This document shows positions 16,843-24,654 of a DNA stretch of 64,000 bases, one piece after another. Origin of the DNA: Rheinheimera maricola (lineage in GTDB: Bacteria > Pseudomonadota > Gammaproteobacteria > Enterobacterales > Alteromonadaceae). Below the pieces are notes generated by a model. It searched no databases. It worked only from the letters and a program-made list of their open reading frames with translations, and was not told where the DNA came from. The stretch covers positions 124,001 to 188,000 of the forward strand of contig NZ_JAERPS020000003.1 in assembly GCF_016918075.2 (NCBI RefSeq). The letters run 5' to 3'. Within the stretch, counting starts at the first letter, position 1, and every line of letters begins with the position of its first letter. The position numbers and the translations under genes are program-made.

Positions 16843-17613
16843 ATGATCCGGAGTGTATTGCTGCTTTGCTTTGCCTGCGCCCTACCTGTTTATGCTAGCG
16901 AAAAACTGACTATCGCAGCGGCATCAGACTTACGTTATGCGCTGGATGAAATCAGCACACTGTTTCGCCAGCGACAGCCGACACTGGCGCTAAATATTGT
17001 CTATGGCGCCAGCGGCAAACTCAGTACGCAAATCCGCCATGGCGCACCTTTTGATATGTTTTTCTCGGCCGATAGTAGCTTCCCGGCACAGCTGTATCAG
17101 GATAGCCTGACAGCCACTGCGCCACAGCTTTATGCACTGGGGCATCTGGTATTGTGGAGCCCACGGCGGAATATGGCCGGTATCAGGCTAAGCCAGCTCG
17201 CCGAACTGAGCTTTAGCCGCCTGGCCATCGCCCAACCGGCCCATGCGCCGTATGGCCAGCGCGCCAAACAAGCGCTGCAGGCTGCTGGCGTCTGGCAGGC
17301 GCTAGAAGCAAAAGTGGTTTACGGTGAAAACATTGCTCAAACCGCGCAACTAGCGCAAAGTGGCGGCGCTGACATCGCCATTATTGCGCTGTCGCTGGCC
17401 AAGTCTCCTATGCTTGCCAGCCAGGGCTATCAGCTAATACCAGCAGAGCTGCATCAACCGCTGCTGCAGGCGTATGTCATAACCCGTCATGGTGCTGATA
17501 ACCACAATGCCAGGCTGTTTAGCGCCTTTATGGCCAGTGCTGACGTGCTAAATATAATGCAGCGCTATGGCTTCGAACTTCCGGCCAGTCAACCGCAAAG
17601 CAGGCAGGAGTAA
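16843..17613 (+). CDS. modA: Molybdate-binding periplasmic protein ModA
   Basis: Periplasmic molybdate receptor. Signal peptide IRSVLLLCFACALPVYAS ends near residue 19; the mature protein starts EKLTIAAASDLRYALDEI and contains NIVYGASGKLSTQIRHGAPF and YGENIAQTAQLAQSGGADIA, all typical of ModA. At 256 residues its length is normal. Co-transcribed with moaE upstream and modB downstream, linking molybdate uptake to cofactor synthesis. Confidence 0.93.
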   Translation: MIRSVLLLCFACALPVYASEKLTIAAASDLRYALDEISTLFRQRQPTLALNIVYGASGKLSTQIRHGAPFDMFFSADSSFPAQLYQDSLTATAPQLYALGHLVLWSPRRNMAGIRLSQLAELSFSRLAIAQPAHAPYGQRAKQALQAAGVWQALEAKVVYGENIAQTAQLAQSGGADIAIIALSLAKSPMLASQGYQLIPAELHQPLLQAYVITRHGADNHNARLFSAFMASADVLNIMQRYGFELPASQPQSRQE

Positions 17614-17617
17614 CACT

Positions 17618-18319
17618 ATGCCCGAGCTTTTAGCCGCACTAAGCCCACAAGACTGGCAAGCCATTCTGTTAACTTTAAAGTTGTGTTTATACACCACACT
17701 TATTTTATTGCTGCTGGGTACACCGCTGGCCTGGTGGTTATCACTGAGCCACAGCAAGCTACGCACCGCTGTTCAGGCAATAGTGGCACTGCCGTTGGTA
17801 CTACCGCCAACCGTGCTGGGGTTTTATTTATTGTTACTGCTGGGGCCGCATGGCGTTGTCGGTGGCGCTTTAGAGCAACTGGGGCTTAATCATCTGGCGT
17901 TTAGCTTTAGCGGTATTTTAATCGGTTCGGTGATTTACTCATTGCCGTTTACCGTGCAACCACTGCTGGAAAGCTTTCGCCGCATGGGACCAAGGCCGCT
18001 GGAAGTGGCCGCTACCTTAGGCGCCGGCAAACTGGATCAGCTGTTTAGCGTGGTACTGCCATTATGCCGCGGCGGTTTTATCATCGCCGCCACCTTAACC
18101 TTTGCCCATACGCTGGGCGAATTTGGCGTGATCTTAATGCTCGGCGGCAGCATCCCCGGTGAAACTCAGGTGTTATCGGTGCTGATTTACGACCACACTG
18201 AAGCGATGAACTACGCCCAGGCACAGCAGTTATCACTGGGCTTGGTTATCAGCGCCTTTGCCGTGTTGTTTATTGTCTATGGCTTAAATCGCCGCTTTGA
18301 GCGCGAGGCCGCCCTGTGA
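17618..18319 (+). CDS. modB: Molybdate ABC transporter permease ModB
   Basis: Inner-membrane permease of about 233 residues. The N-terminus (LLAALSPQDWQAILLTLKLC) leads into hydrophobic spans, VALPLVLPPTVLGFYLLLLL is conserved, and the EAA loop lies near EVAATLGAGKLDQLF. Start at ATG 17618 is chosen for the CAGGAG seven bases before it; the open frame extends further upstream only by overlapping modA. The modC start overlaps the modB stop. Confidence 0.94.
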   Translation: MPELLAALSPQDWQAILLTLKLCLYTTLILLLLGTPLAWWLSLSHSKLRTAVQAIVALPLVLPPTVLGFYLLLLLGPHGVVGGALEQLGLNHLAFSFSGILIGSVIYSLPFTVQPLLESFRRMGPRPLEVAATLGAGKLDQLFSVVLPLCRGGFIIAATLTFAHTLGEFGVILMLGGSIPGETQVLSVLIYDHTEAMNYAQAQQLSLGLVISAFAVLFIVYGLNRRFEREAAL

Positions 18320-19512
18320 TGAACAATGTAATCAGCCTGTTTCATCGCACAGCGCGCCAGGGCAAACCGACACTGGCAGCCGGGCAGCGGGCGGTTCCAC
18401 CAGCTCCGGCTGCTCCATCAGTCCCGGCAGCCCCGGAAAGCGCCGGTTTAACCCTGGCGTTAACTATTCAGCGCGGTGATTTTAGCCTGCAGATTAACAA
18501 CACCTTGCCGCTGCAGGGCGTAACGGCGTTATTTGGCCGCTCCGGCTGTGGCAAAACCACCTTGCTGCGCGCTATTGCCGGGCTGGATCGCCATGCCGGT
18601 GCCACAGTGCAATGTGGCGCCGCCATATGGCAGCAAGGCAGCCACTTTGTGCCGGTGCATCAGCGCCGTATTGGCATGGTGTTTCAGGAAAGCAGTTTAT
18701 TGCCGCACTTAACAGTTGCACAAAACCTGCTGTATGGCTTTAACCGGCTGGCAAAGCACACGCCAATACAGCTGCAACCAGAGCAGGTGATGCAGTTACT
18801 GGAGCTGACGCCGTTATTGCAGCAAGCACCAGAGCAATTATCCGGCGGCCAGCGCCAGCGCGTGGCGCTGGGCCGCGCCCTGCTAAGCCAGCCGCAGTTA
18901 CTGTTGCTGGATGAGCCGTTGGCATCGTTGGATCAGCAAAGCCGCAGCGAGATTTTGCCGTTTTTACAACGTATTGCCAGCCAAACCGGCATTCCGATGC
19001 TGCTGGTCAGCCATCAGCTGGATGACGTGGTGAAATTAGCCGATAACCTGGTACTAATGCAGCACGGCGGCATTCACAGCCAGGGCCCGCTGCAACAGCA
19101 ATTATTACAGCCCGAACTGGCCGCTATCGGCGCAATGTCGCTGCTGCATGCCAAAAGCAGCGGCAGTAAACACCACCTGCTGCAACTAAGTATCGGCCAG
19201 CAGCAGTTGCAGCTGCCAGCTCCACTACATGCCGACACAGCAAGCTATTCCCCCACCTCATACCGCTTACGTATTCAGGCGCGCGATGTGGCGCTTAGCC
19301 TAACACCGCTTAACGACAGCTCGGTCAGTAATCAGTTACAAGTCAGCATTAGCGGCATAAACCCTGCACCCCACCCGGCCGAAACCCTGGTGCAGCTGAC
19401 ACTGGAAGGCCAGCCACTGCAGGCACTGCTAACCAAACAATCGGTTGAACGGCTGGAGTTACAGATTGGCCAGCAGGTTTATGCACAGATCAAAGCAGTG
19501 GCTCTGGATTAA
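18319..19512 (+). CDS. modC: Molybdate ABC transporter ATP-binding protein ModC
   Basis: ATPase of the molybdate importer. Walker A GRSGCGKTT is near residue 74, signature LSGGQRQRVALGRALL near 178, Walker B LLLLDEPLASLD just after, and the C-terminal TOBE/MOP region binds oxyanion. It is about 397 residues, longer than typical ModC (about 350), because of an N-terminal tail of some 45 residues with a Pro/Ala-rich stretch (PPAPAAPSVPAAPESAG) before the ABC domain. GTG 18316 or ATG 18319 could be the start. It closes the moa-mod operon. Confidence 0.92.
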   Translation: MNNVISLFHRTARQGKPTLAAGQRAVPPAPAAPSVPAAPESAGLTLALTIQRGDFSLQINNTLPLQGVTALFGRSGCGKTTLLRAIAGLDRHAGATVQCGAAIWQQGSHFVPVHQRRIGMVFQESSLLPHLTVAQNLLYGFNRLAKHTPIQLQPEQVMQLLELTPLLQQAPEQLSGGQRQRVALGRALLSQPQLLLLDEPLASLDQQSRSEILPFLQRIASQTGIPMLLVSHQLDDVVKLADNLVLMQHGGIHSQGPLQQQLLQPELAAIGAMSLLHAKSSGSKHHLLQLSIGQQQLQLPAPLHADTASYSPTSYRLRIQARDVALSLTPLNDSSVSNQLQVSISGINPAPHPAETLVQLTLEGQPLQALLTKQSVERLELQIGQQVYAQIKAVALD

Positions 19513-19516
19513 GCCA

Positions 19517-19571
19517 GGTTTACTATTTGTAAACCCTGCACTATACTATGCCTAGTTTACAATAAGTAAAC
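19517..19571 (+). promoter_or_regulatory. higBA promoter with two operators
   Basis: A -35 TTTACT (19519) and -10 TATACT (19542) are 17 bases apart. GGTTTAC-N5-GTAAACC (19517-19535) covers the -35 and GTTTAC-N5-GTAAAC (19555-19571) lies just downstream of the -10. The two dyads share the half-site GTTTAC, as expected for HigA autorepression. Confidence 0.85.
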
Positions 19572-19588
19572 CACAACGGATGTGATAC

Positions 19589-19903
19589 ATGCACGTAGTT
19601 AAACGTGAGCCGTTTGAAACGGCAAAACTGTTGTACCCGAATTGCGCCGATGCGCTTGATGCTACTTTTAAAGCACTTAAACGCAGCGACGCGAAAACAC
19701 CGGAAGAGTTACGTCAGGTGTTTCCATCGTTGGACAATTTTAAGTACGTCGATAGATGGTACGTTATCGACATTGGCGGTAATAAGTTGCGCTTGATAGC
19801 CTTTCTGGAATTTGTCGGTGGTAAGTGCTTTATCAAGCATATTGTCACCCACAAAGAGTATAACCGGATTACGGCACAGTATCGCAACCAAAGCAGGAAT
19901 TAA
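19589..19903 (+). CDS. higB: Type II toxin HigB (mRNA interferase)
   Basis: Toxin of 104 residues in the HigB/RelE superfamily, expected to cleave mRNA on the ribosome. Features: an N-terminal helix with PFETAKLLYPNCADALDA, then strands with YVIDIGGNKLRLIAFLEF and the terminal KHIVTHKEYNRITAQYR. The toxin gene precedes the antitoxin gene, the order typical of hig loci. The upstream promoter carries paired operators. A short gap of ten bases separates it from higA. Confidence 0.88.
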   Translation: MHVVKREPFETAKLLYPNCADALDATFKALKRSDAKTPEELRQVFPSLDNFKYVDRWYVIDIGGNKLRLIAFLEFVGGKCFIKHIVTHKEYNRITAQYRNQSRN

Positions 19904-19913
19904 GGAGCAGACC

Positions 19914-20333
19914 ATGTTAGATGTTCAGGCAATGAAGTCCTTATCGCAGCAGATCACTCAGGTTATGCCTTGGGTTCAGGGCATTAATTCTGAGCAGCAA
20001 TATGACGAACTGCTGGCGTTAATGGATGAACTGGTTGAAGACTACGATGCGAATCAGCTGCTGATAGACTTGCTGTTTCCGGTGCTGCAAGACTACGAAG
20101 AAACCGCAGAGCGGTTTAAGGTGTTTAATCAGCGGATGGAAACCTTAGACCCGGGCATTGCCATGCTGCGGCTGCTGATCGATCAGCACGGTCTTACGCA
20201 AAGTGATTTTCAGCAGGAAATAGGCGGTAAATCGCTGGTATCGCAAATACTAAGTGGCAAGCGCTCGCTAACGCTCGGCCATATCCGCGCTTTATCCAAG
20301 CGGTTTGGTATACCAGCGGCGATGTTTGTTTGA
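19914..20333 (+). CDS. higA: Antitoxin HigA with C-terminal HTH
   Basis: Antitoxin of about 139 residues that binds HigB and represses the operon. The N-terminal two-thirds is acidic and helical (LLALMDELVEDYDANQLLI); the C-terminal third is an XRE-type helix-turn-helix (GLTQSDFQQEIGGKSLVSQ then LSGKRSLTLGHIRALSKRF). ATG 19914 is preceded by TAAGGAG, so the longer open frame overlapping higB is not used. The two GTTTAC/GTAAAC dyads upstream are its probable binding sites. Confidence 0.88.
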   Translation: MLDVQAMKSLSQQITQVMPWVQGINSEQQYDELLALMDELVEDYDANQLLIDLLFPVLQDYEETAERFKVFNQRMETLDPGIAMLRLLIDQHGLTQSDFQQEIGGKSLVSQILSGKRSLTLGHIRALSKRFGIPAAMFV

Positions 20334-20923
20334 TTGATTGCTTCCAAGCACATTTAAGAGCCAGTCAATAAAATGCAAGATTAAAGACCGGACCCCGACT
20401 CTACTTGGGACATATGCAATGCGAGCATTAGTCAAGATAAACCGGATAGTATAGAATACTTGCTTAAGTTGTCGGCTGTAGTGAAAGCGATAGAAAAAGA
20501 GTTTTACTAAGGCCAATTGGAGTTCAATGCAAATAGCAAGGTGCAGTAGTTATATAAGGCTGAAATTTGCGGTTCACCACGTAACCTACTACTAAACATA
20601 TATATAAAATCTACTGAGAAGATCAGAATGGATAAAAGTGGCTCTAAATCAAACGTCAGTACAATAGCGGAAGAAAATTCCGCTATTGCGAGCCAGTTAC
20701 GGAAATGATGCTGATGCAGCAAAGGCGCCCGCTTCTATAGAAACCAGCGCCGCCACATCACATCATTCAGTGGTTGAGACACTTTGCGAGGTATTTTTTA
20801 GCGGCTAAATTTTTGGCTTTAACATAAAAGCCCGCAGTTGTTACTTAGGGCATTTGGGGCGGAGCTAACAGCAACTATTCGCTGTTAGCTTAATTAGCTA
20901 AGGCTCCTTTACCGCACACGGGG
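20334..20923. other. Degenerate intergenic region between two toxin-antitoxin modules
   Basis: About 590 bases without a convincing intact gene. It contains a sequence at 20374-20400 (ending GACCGGACCCCGACT) of the kind seen beside REP-associated transposases, a 38-codon gene fragment (separate entry), an 11-bp perfect inverted repeat CAATAGCGGAA/TTCCGCTATTG at 20662-20688, and a 10-bp one AGCTAACAGC/GCTGTTAGCT at 20863-20890. The first dyad lies within a 26-codon ORF at 20628 with a weak ribosome site. Neither dyad has a clear U-run, so terminator function is unsure. Confidence 0.5.
20397..20510 (+). pseudogene. 3' remnant of an unidentified gene
   Basis: An open frame without a start codon translates to a sequence ending DKPDSIEYLLKLSAVV then KAIEKEFY and a stop. 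It has the look of a real protein C-terminus, amphipathic and lysine/glutamate-rich. The frame becomes unrelated at its left edge, next to the transposase-associated sequence at 20374-20400. Family not recognised; it could be chance. Confidence 0.3.
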
Positions 20924-21232
20924 CTAAATAACGGCTTTTACACCATTGCGCTGGATAATAGACAATAAACGCAGCGCAGCGCCTTGTGGCTTGGATTTAC
21001 CTTGCTCCCACTTCTGCACACTTTCACTGCTCATATTCAAAATGGTAGCCAACACGCCCTGGCTAATGCCTTCCCGTATCCGTAAAGTCCGGATATCTTC
21101 CGCACTCATTTGCGGCGGTTTTGCCTGCTCTGTCAGCGCATTGATTTGCCGCATTGTGACTTTATCGATGGTGCCCGTTTGATGAAAACGTTCTGCCATC
21201 TGCTGAATTCTTTCAAGTCTATTATCTTTCAC
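20924..21232 (-). CDS. HTH-type antitoxin of RelE-family module
   Basis: A 102-residue DNA-binding protein with a C-terminal XRE/NadS-like helix-turn-helix: MSAEDIRTLRIREGISQGVL then MSSESVQKWEQGKSKP. The N-terminal 45 residues are helical and probably bind the toxin. It follows the toxin gene with an 11-base overlap, so the pair is translationally coupled in toxin-first order. Autoregulation through the dyads around 21630 is likely. Confidence 0.85.
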   Translation of the reverse strand: MKDNRLERIQQMAERFHQTGTIDKVTMRQINALTEQAKPPQMSAEDIRTLRIREGISQGVLATILNMSSESVQKWEQGKSKPQGAALRLLSIIQRNGVKAVI

Positions 21233-21605
21233 TGACGACCTCTATTAATAAACCTGCCTGTATATCTTTTTGTATCTGTTGCTCATTTGCTGCCAATAAG
21301 CTGCGACCAACTAAGCGGTAAACATCCAAAAGCTTGTCGGGAATTTCTTTTCCCGTTTTACTGACATCAGCTTTGCGCCACCCATCTATAAAATAAATTC
21401 TGTCATCCCGTTTCAACGCAATAATACTGCGGTTAGCATCCCGTTTACTGATCCCCTTTGCGCCAATGCGTTTTTTCAATACACCACCAAGATCCGCATC
21501 AAATAAACCGCTATTCACTTCGGCAGCGACTTGCATAATATCTGCGTTTGATAGCAGCGTTTTTGACATGAATTTTGCAAAATCATCCGTGATAAAAACC
21601 CGCAT
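21222..21605 (-). CDS. RelE-family type II toxin
   Basis: Toxin of 127 residues of the RelE-like family formerly called DUF1044: FITDDFAKFMSKTLLSNADI at the start, then LGGVLKKRIGAKGISKRDAN and ALKRDDRIYFIDGWRKADV. It is probably a ribosome-dependent mRNA endonuclease. The start ATG at 21605 is preceded by GGAGG. It overlaps its antitoxin gene at the 3' end. Confidence 0.85.
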   Translation of the reverse strand: MRVFITDDFAKFMSKTLLSNADIMQVAAEVNSGLFDADLGGVLKKRIGAKGISKRDANRSIIALKRDDRIYFIDGWRKADVSKTGKEIPDKLLDVYRLVGRSLLAANEQQIQKDIQAGLLIEVVSER

Positions 21606-21948
21606 CTGGCCTCCGACATGTGGTAAAGAGTACTATAGTTTGACTATTTTGACCAGTAAGACTTATGACTGAGAAGCTGTATGACCTGGCGGAGCAGGCT
21701 GTACTTCAGACGTCATTGTCTCGTTATTTTGGTTAATTTAGAGTTAACGAAACATTTAGTATAGCGGCTCATCAGTACAGTGGCGTAAGAAACGCCGCGT
21801 CATCCATTTGGCATCGCAGGCGCAGCTTCAAGATAAAGAATTTGAGGGGTAGGACAAGATTAAACCTGCCCCTGCAATCGCTTTAGTCACGATAAGTGAA
21901 TTGGCGACATTGTGTACAGGGCGTCTAAAGCTAACTCTGAACTGGTGT
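21606..21948. other. Intergenic region with toxin-operon promoter and no intact gene
   Basis: Reading toward the toxin, TATAGT (21632-21627) is a plausible -10, and overlapping dyads ATAG-TCAAA-CTAT and AGTACT lie on it, likely autoregulatory. A 23-codon ORF at 21665-21736 on the plus strand has no ribosome site. GGGTAGG/CCTGCCC near 21845-21871 could form a weak hairpin past the esterase gene. Nothing else is recognisable. Confidence 0.45.
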
Positions 21949-23139
21949 TTACTGCGCCAATAGTTTAAGTAACCGCTCTTTTCGGGCAAGGTAAACGTCA
22001 TAACCATCATAGCCCTGCGCCGATAACGCGAGCGCTTTGTTGACCTGTGCGAGTGACTCTTCGTACCGCTCGCCCTGCTCGTAGCCGTAAGCCAGACCGT
22101 TGTAGGCGTCTGGTTTGTCGGGATAAAGCGTTATGCCGTATTTAAACAGCGTAATCGCTTGTTCAAGATTGCCGCTATTGACGAAGTGGTAACCCAGCTC
22201 GCGTACCAGCCATTCCGGCGGCGAAGTTTGTTCGCCATATTGCTGTGATAGCCGGTTGTAATAATCGACAATAGATTGGGTGTCGCCGGTAAAGGCGCGC
22301 AGCGGCATGCGTAACGGTAAGAACAGATTATGATAGGCATTAAAAATGCCCGCAACTGATGTTAAGCCGTGCGGCACAGTGTCGAACTCATCACTGATAA
22401 AGGTTAAGCCGTTGGGCGTATTGGACGCAATGAAGCTGTGCAAATCGTCATAGCGCTGTCGCATAAAGCCGCTTTCTTCACCAATGTTCATATATAAATA
22501 GTTGTCTAAGGTTTTTGTGTTAGCCATAAAGGCTTTTGTGCTTTCTGCCGTTGCGCCGTGATTCCACCATACGGCTGCACTGTAGGCTAAATGCGCCTGA
22601 AACAGCTCTGGTTTGGTTTGCAAAGCATAAAGTACAAATACGCCGCCGGCAGACGCCCCGGCAATAACTTTATAGTTATGCGTACGGTATTTATTATTCA
22701 CAAAAGGGATAAGTTCGTTTTCTATAAAGGTTAAGAACTTTGGCGCGCCACCGCCGATGCCGATTGGGCCCTGTGGCTCTTGATTGACGGTTGGAAATAA
22801 ATCTCTCTGCCTGTCGGTATTTTCAATTGCAACAATGATCACTTCCGGCGCAGCGCTTGCTTCTTGCAGTTTTTCTAAAACCGCCGTAATTAGCGGGATA
22901 TTGCCTTTACCATCCAGCCGATAGATAACTGGATACTTTTTGTTGGGCGTGGATGCATAGCTTTTGGGAAGTTGTACTGTAATAGTTCGGTTTTCATTGA
23001 GCACGGCAGAGTGCAGTGTCTCTGTCAGCAGTGTGTAGTCACCGCTGGTTGCAGGTACCTGCTGCGCGACAGCAGATGACGTCATCACTGAAAAAACGAT
23101 AAACGCAGCGATGCTTTTGGCAATATTCCTTTTTGTCAT
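21949..23139 (-). CDS. Secreted alpha/beta-hydrolase (esterase family) with C-terminal TPR-like repeats
   Basis: A 396-residue exported protein. Signal peptide RNIAKSIAAFIVFSVMTSSA ends near AVA. The esterase-D-type domain contains YPVIYRLDGKG and the nucleophile elbow AGASAGGVFV (Ser within GASAGG), with a probable catalytic His in DTVPHGLTS. The last 80 residues (LGYHFVNSGNLEQAI, then PDAYNGLAYGYEQGERY) look like two TPR units. Similar proteins are siderophore or carboxyl esterases, but no iron genes are near, so substrate is unknown. I prefer the ATG at 23139 because upstream ATGs place charged residues before the signal peptide. Isolated gene between toxin-antitoxin modules. Confidence 0.8.
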   Translation of the reverse strand: MTKRNIAKSIAAFIVFSVMTSSAVAQQVPATSGDYTLLTETLHSAVLNENRTITVQLPKSYASTPNKKYPVIYRLDGKGNIPLITAVLEKLQEASAAPEVIIVAIENTDRQRDLFPTVNQEPQGPIGIGGGAPKFLTFIENELIPFVNNKYRTHNYKVIAGASAGGVFVLYALQTKPELFQAHLAYSAAVWWNHGATAESTKAFMANTKTLDNYLYMNIGEESGFMRQRYDDLHSFIASNTPNGLTFISDEFDTVPHGLTSVAGIFNAYHNLFLPLRMPLRAFTGDTQSIVDYYNRLSQQYGEQTSPPEWLVRELGYHFVNSGNLEQAITLFKYGITLYPDKPDAYNGLAYGYEQGERYEESLAQVNKALALSAQGYDGYDVYLARKERLLKLLAQ

Positions 23140-23375
23140 TATTGTTCCATTTATTTCAATATTTTTCATGACGTTAACATACAAGCCAATATATTGAAGT
23201 ACTGAATAATTCAGCCCTCTGCACGGAAGAAGTCATTATCTTGCTCTGCAGCTTGCTTGCCGGCAAAACCTTTGCCTCGTTGCTGCTAACTTTAACGTAA
23301 TACCGATGGTCAGCGCATTGCTGAAGCATTTGTAGCAGGGCTTCATTTGGGCGCAATCACCTTGAGTTTAGCCAG

Positions 23376-23675
23376 TTATAACGAACGGAATTTCCAGTTT
23401 TTTGGATGTCGGCTGCCATGCAATACCGCATGGATCACAATAACATCTTCTTTTTCAGCAAAATAAACAGCAAATGGAAACTTATGCAGCAGCGAGCGCC
23501 TGAGATTGCGATATACGACAGGATAAAGAGTAGGAATGGCAGCTATTCGTTGCACAGCTGCTACAACTTCATTTAAATATCGGCCGCCTAATCCCTGTTG
23601 CTGTTCTTCGTACCATAAAGCTGCTTCTTCAATATCGGCTTCAGCCTCTGGCCGGATTTGAACGATATAACTCAC
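23376..23675 (-). CDS. parE: ParE-family type II toxin
   Basis: A 99-residue toxin of the ParE/RelE superfamily: YIVQIRPEAEADIEEAALWY then QQQGLGGRYLNEV, PTLYPVVYRNLRRSLLHKFP and the C-terminal IVIHAVLHGSRHPKNWK. The family members poison DNA gyrase or mRNA; the target here is not determinable. Its start overlaps the antitoxin stop (ATGA). Confidence 0.87.
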   Translation of the reverse strand: MSYIVQIRPEAEADIEEAALWYEEQQQGLGGRYLNEVVAAVQRIAAIPTLYPVVYRNLRRSLLHKFPFAVYFAEKEDVIVIHAVLHGSRHPKNWKFRSL

Positions 23676-23881
23676 AGCTTCTGACGGATTTCATTTAATA
23701 CTGTTGTTGCATCACGGCCCTGATTGCCGTCCTGTTCATAAGCATCAAGCCGGCGATCCAGTTCTGCCCGTTGCGCATCGGTAACCGGCAGCGCTTGCTG
23801 ATCCTGCGCAATGCTGTCCCACAAATCTTCAACCAATTGCACACGTTGCTGCAACGGTAAATCACGCAGTGTTGGATTCAT
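23672..23881 (-). CDS. Antitoxin of addiction-module component (Unstab_antitox) family
   Basis: A 69-residue acidic helical protein: LRDLPLQQRVQLVEDLWDSI followed by LPVTDAQRAELDRRLDAYEQ and a GRDATTVLNEI tail, matching the short unstable antitoxin family that pairs with ParE-type toxins. It is the first gene of the two-gene operon, overlapping the toxin by four bases. Confidence 0.87.
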   Translation of the reverse strand: MNPTLRDLPLQQRVQLVEDLWDSIAQDQQALPVTDAQRAELDRRLDAYEQDGNQGRDATTVLNEIRQKL

Positions 23882-23961
23882 AACAGCCCTACCGGATAAC
23901 GTTTCAATTAAGTCAAAGCATAGCGTAATTTAACCGAATACTGTACGCAATCAACATTCAA

Positions 23962-24558
23962 TCACTGCAGCGCCAGATTTAGCGCGATACCGCCTAGCAA
24001 AACGGCGATGACGCCATCAAACAGCTGCCAGCGTTTGGCCGAGTTAAGCCAGATTTTCAGCCTGGGCGCCAAAGCAGTAAGCGAGGAAAACCACACTAAC
24101 GAGGCGATACAAGCGCCGGCCATAAACCGTAGCGGTGCGGCTTGCTGATTTGCTACGCCGCCAATTAAAAATACTGTGTCTAAATACACATGCGGGTTTA
24201 ATAAGGTAATGGCCAGTGCCGTTAGCGCCGTTTTGCTGTTACTCATTACCTGAGTAGTGGTATCGGTTTGCAAGCCTTTGCTGCCAGCCCAGGCGCGGCT
24301 GGCCGCCTGCCATGCCAGCCACAACAATAACGCCACCCCCAGCCAGGTGAGCAGCGGCACCAGTGGCGGCACCCATAGCTGCATTTGCTGCACGGCAAAT
24401 ACGCCCAGCACAATCAGCAGACAGTCACAGACAATACACACCGTAGCAATAACCAGCCGGTTTGCTCCGGCCATACTTTGGCTTAACACCCAGATATTTT
24501 GCGCGCCGATGGCGACTATTAAACTTAAACCGACACCAAACCCCAGTAAAAAAGTCAT
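23962..24558 (-). CDS. argO: LysE/ArgO-type amino acid exporter
   Basis: Inner-membrane exporter of arginine or other basic amino acids, 198 residues, six hydrophobic spans. Typical features are FLLGFGVGLSLIVAIGAQN at the start and the TLLNPHVYLDTVFLIGG motif. It is divergent from the argP-like gene, the classical arrangement for ArgP activation of argO. About 96 bases separate the two starts. Confidence 0.9.
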   Translation of the reverse strand: MTFLLGFGVGLSLIVAIGAQNIWVLSQSMAGANRLVIATVCIVCDCLLIVLGVFAVQQMQLWVPPLVPLLTWLGVALLLWLAWQAASRAWAGSKGLQTDTTTQVMSNSKTALTALAITLLNPHVYLDTVFLIGGVANQQAAPLRFMAGACIASLVWFSSLTALAPRLKIWLNSAKRWQLFDGVIAVLLGGIALNLALQ

Positions 24559-24654
24559 GCTGCTGACCCTGTGAAGAAAAATCTGCTGCAGAACATACCC
24601 TTTGCCACTACCATTAATCCAACGAATTATTTTATGTATAGATGAATATAATTA

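Noticed and set aside
20507-20722. 71-codon minus-strand ORF between toxin-antitoxin modules
   Set aside because: No ribosome site, hydrophobic low-complexity translation, and it crosses a perfect inverted repeat.
23174-23356. 60-codon minus-strand ORF upstream of the esterase
   Set aside because: No recognisable motif or ribosome site; overlaps the esterase start region.
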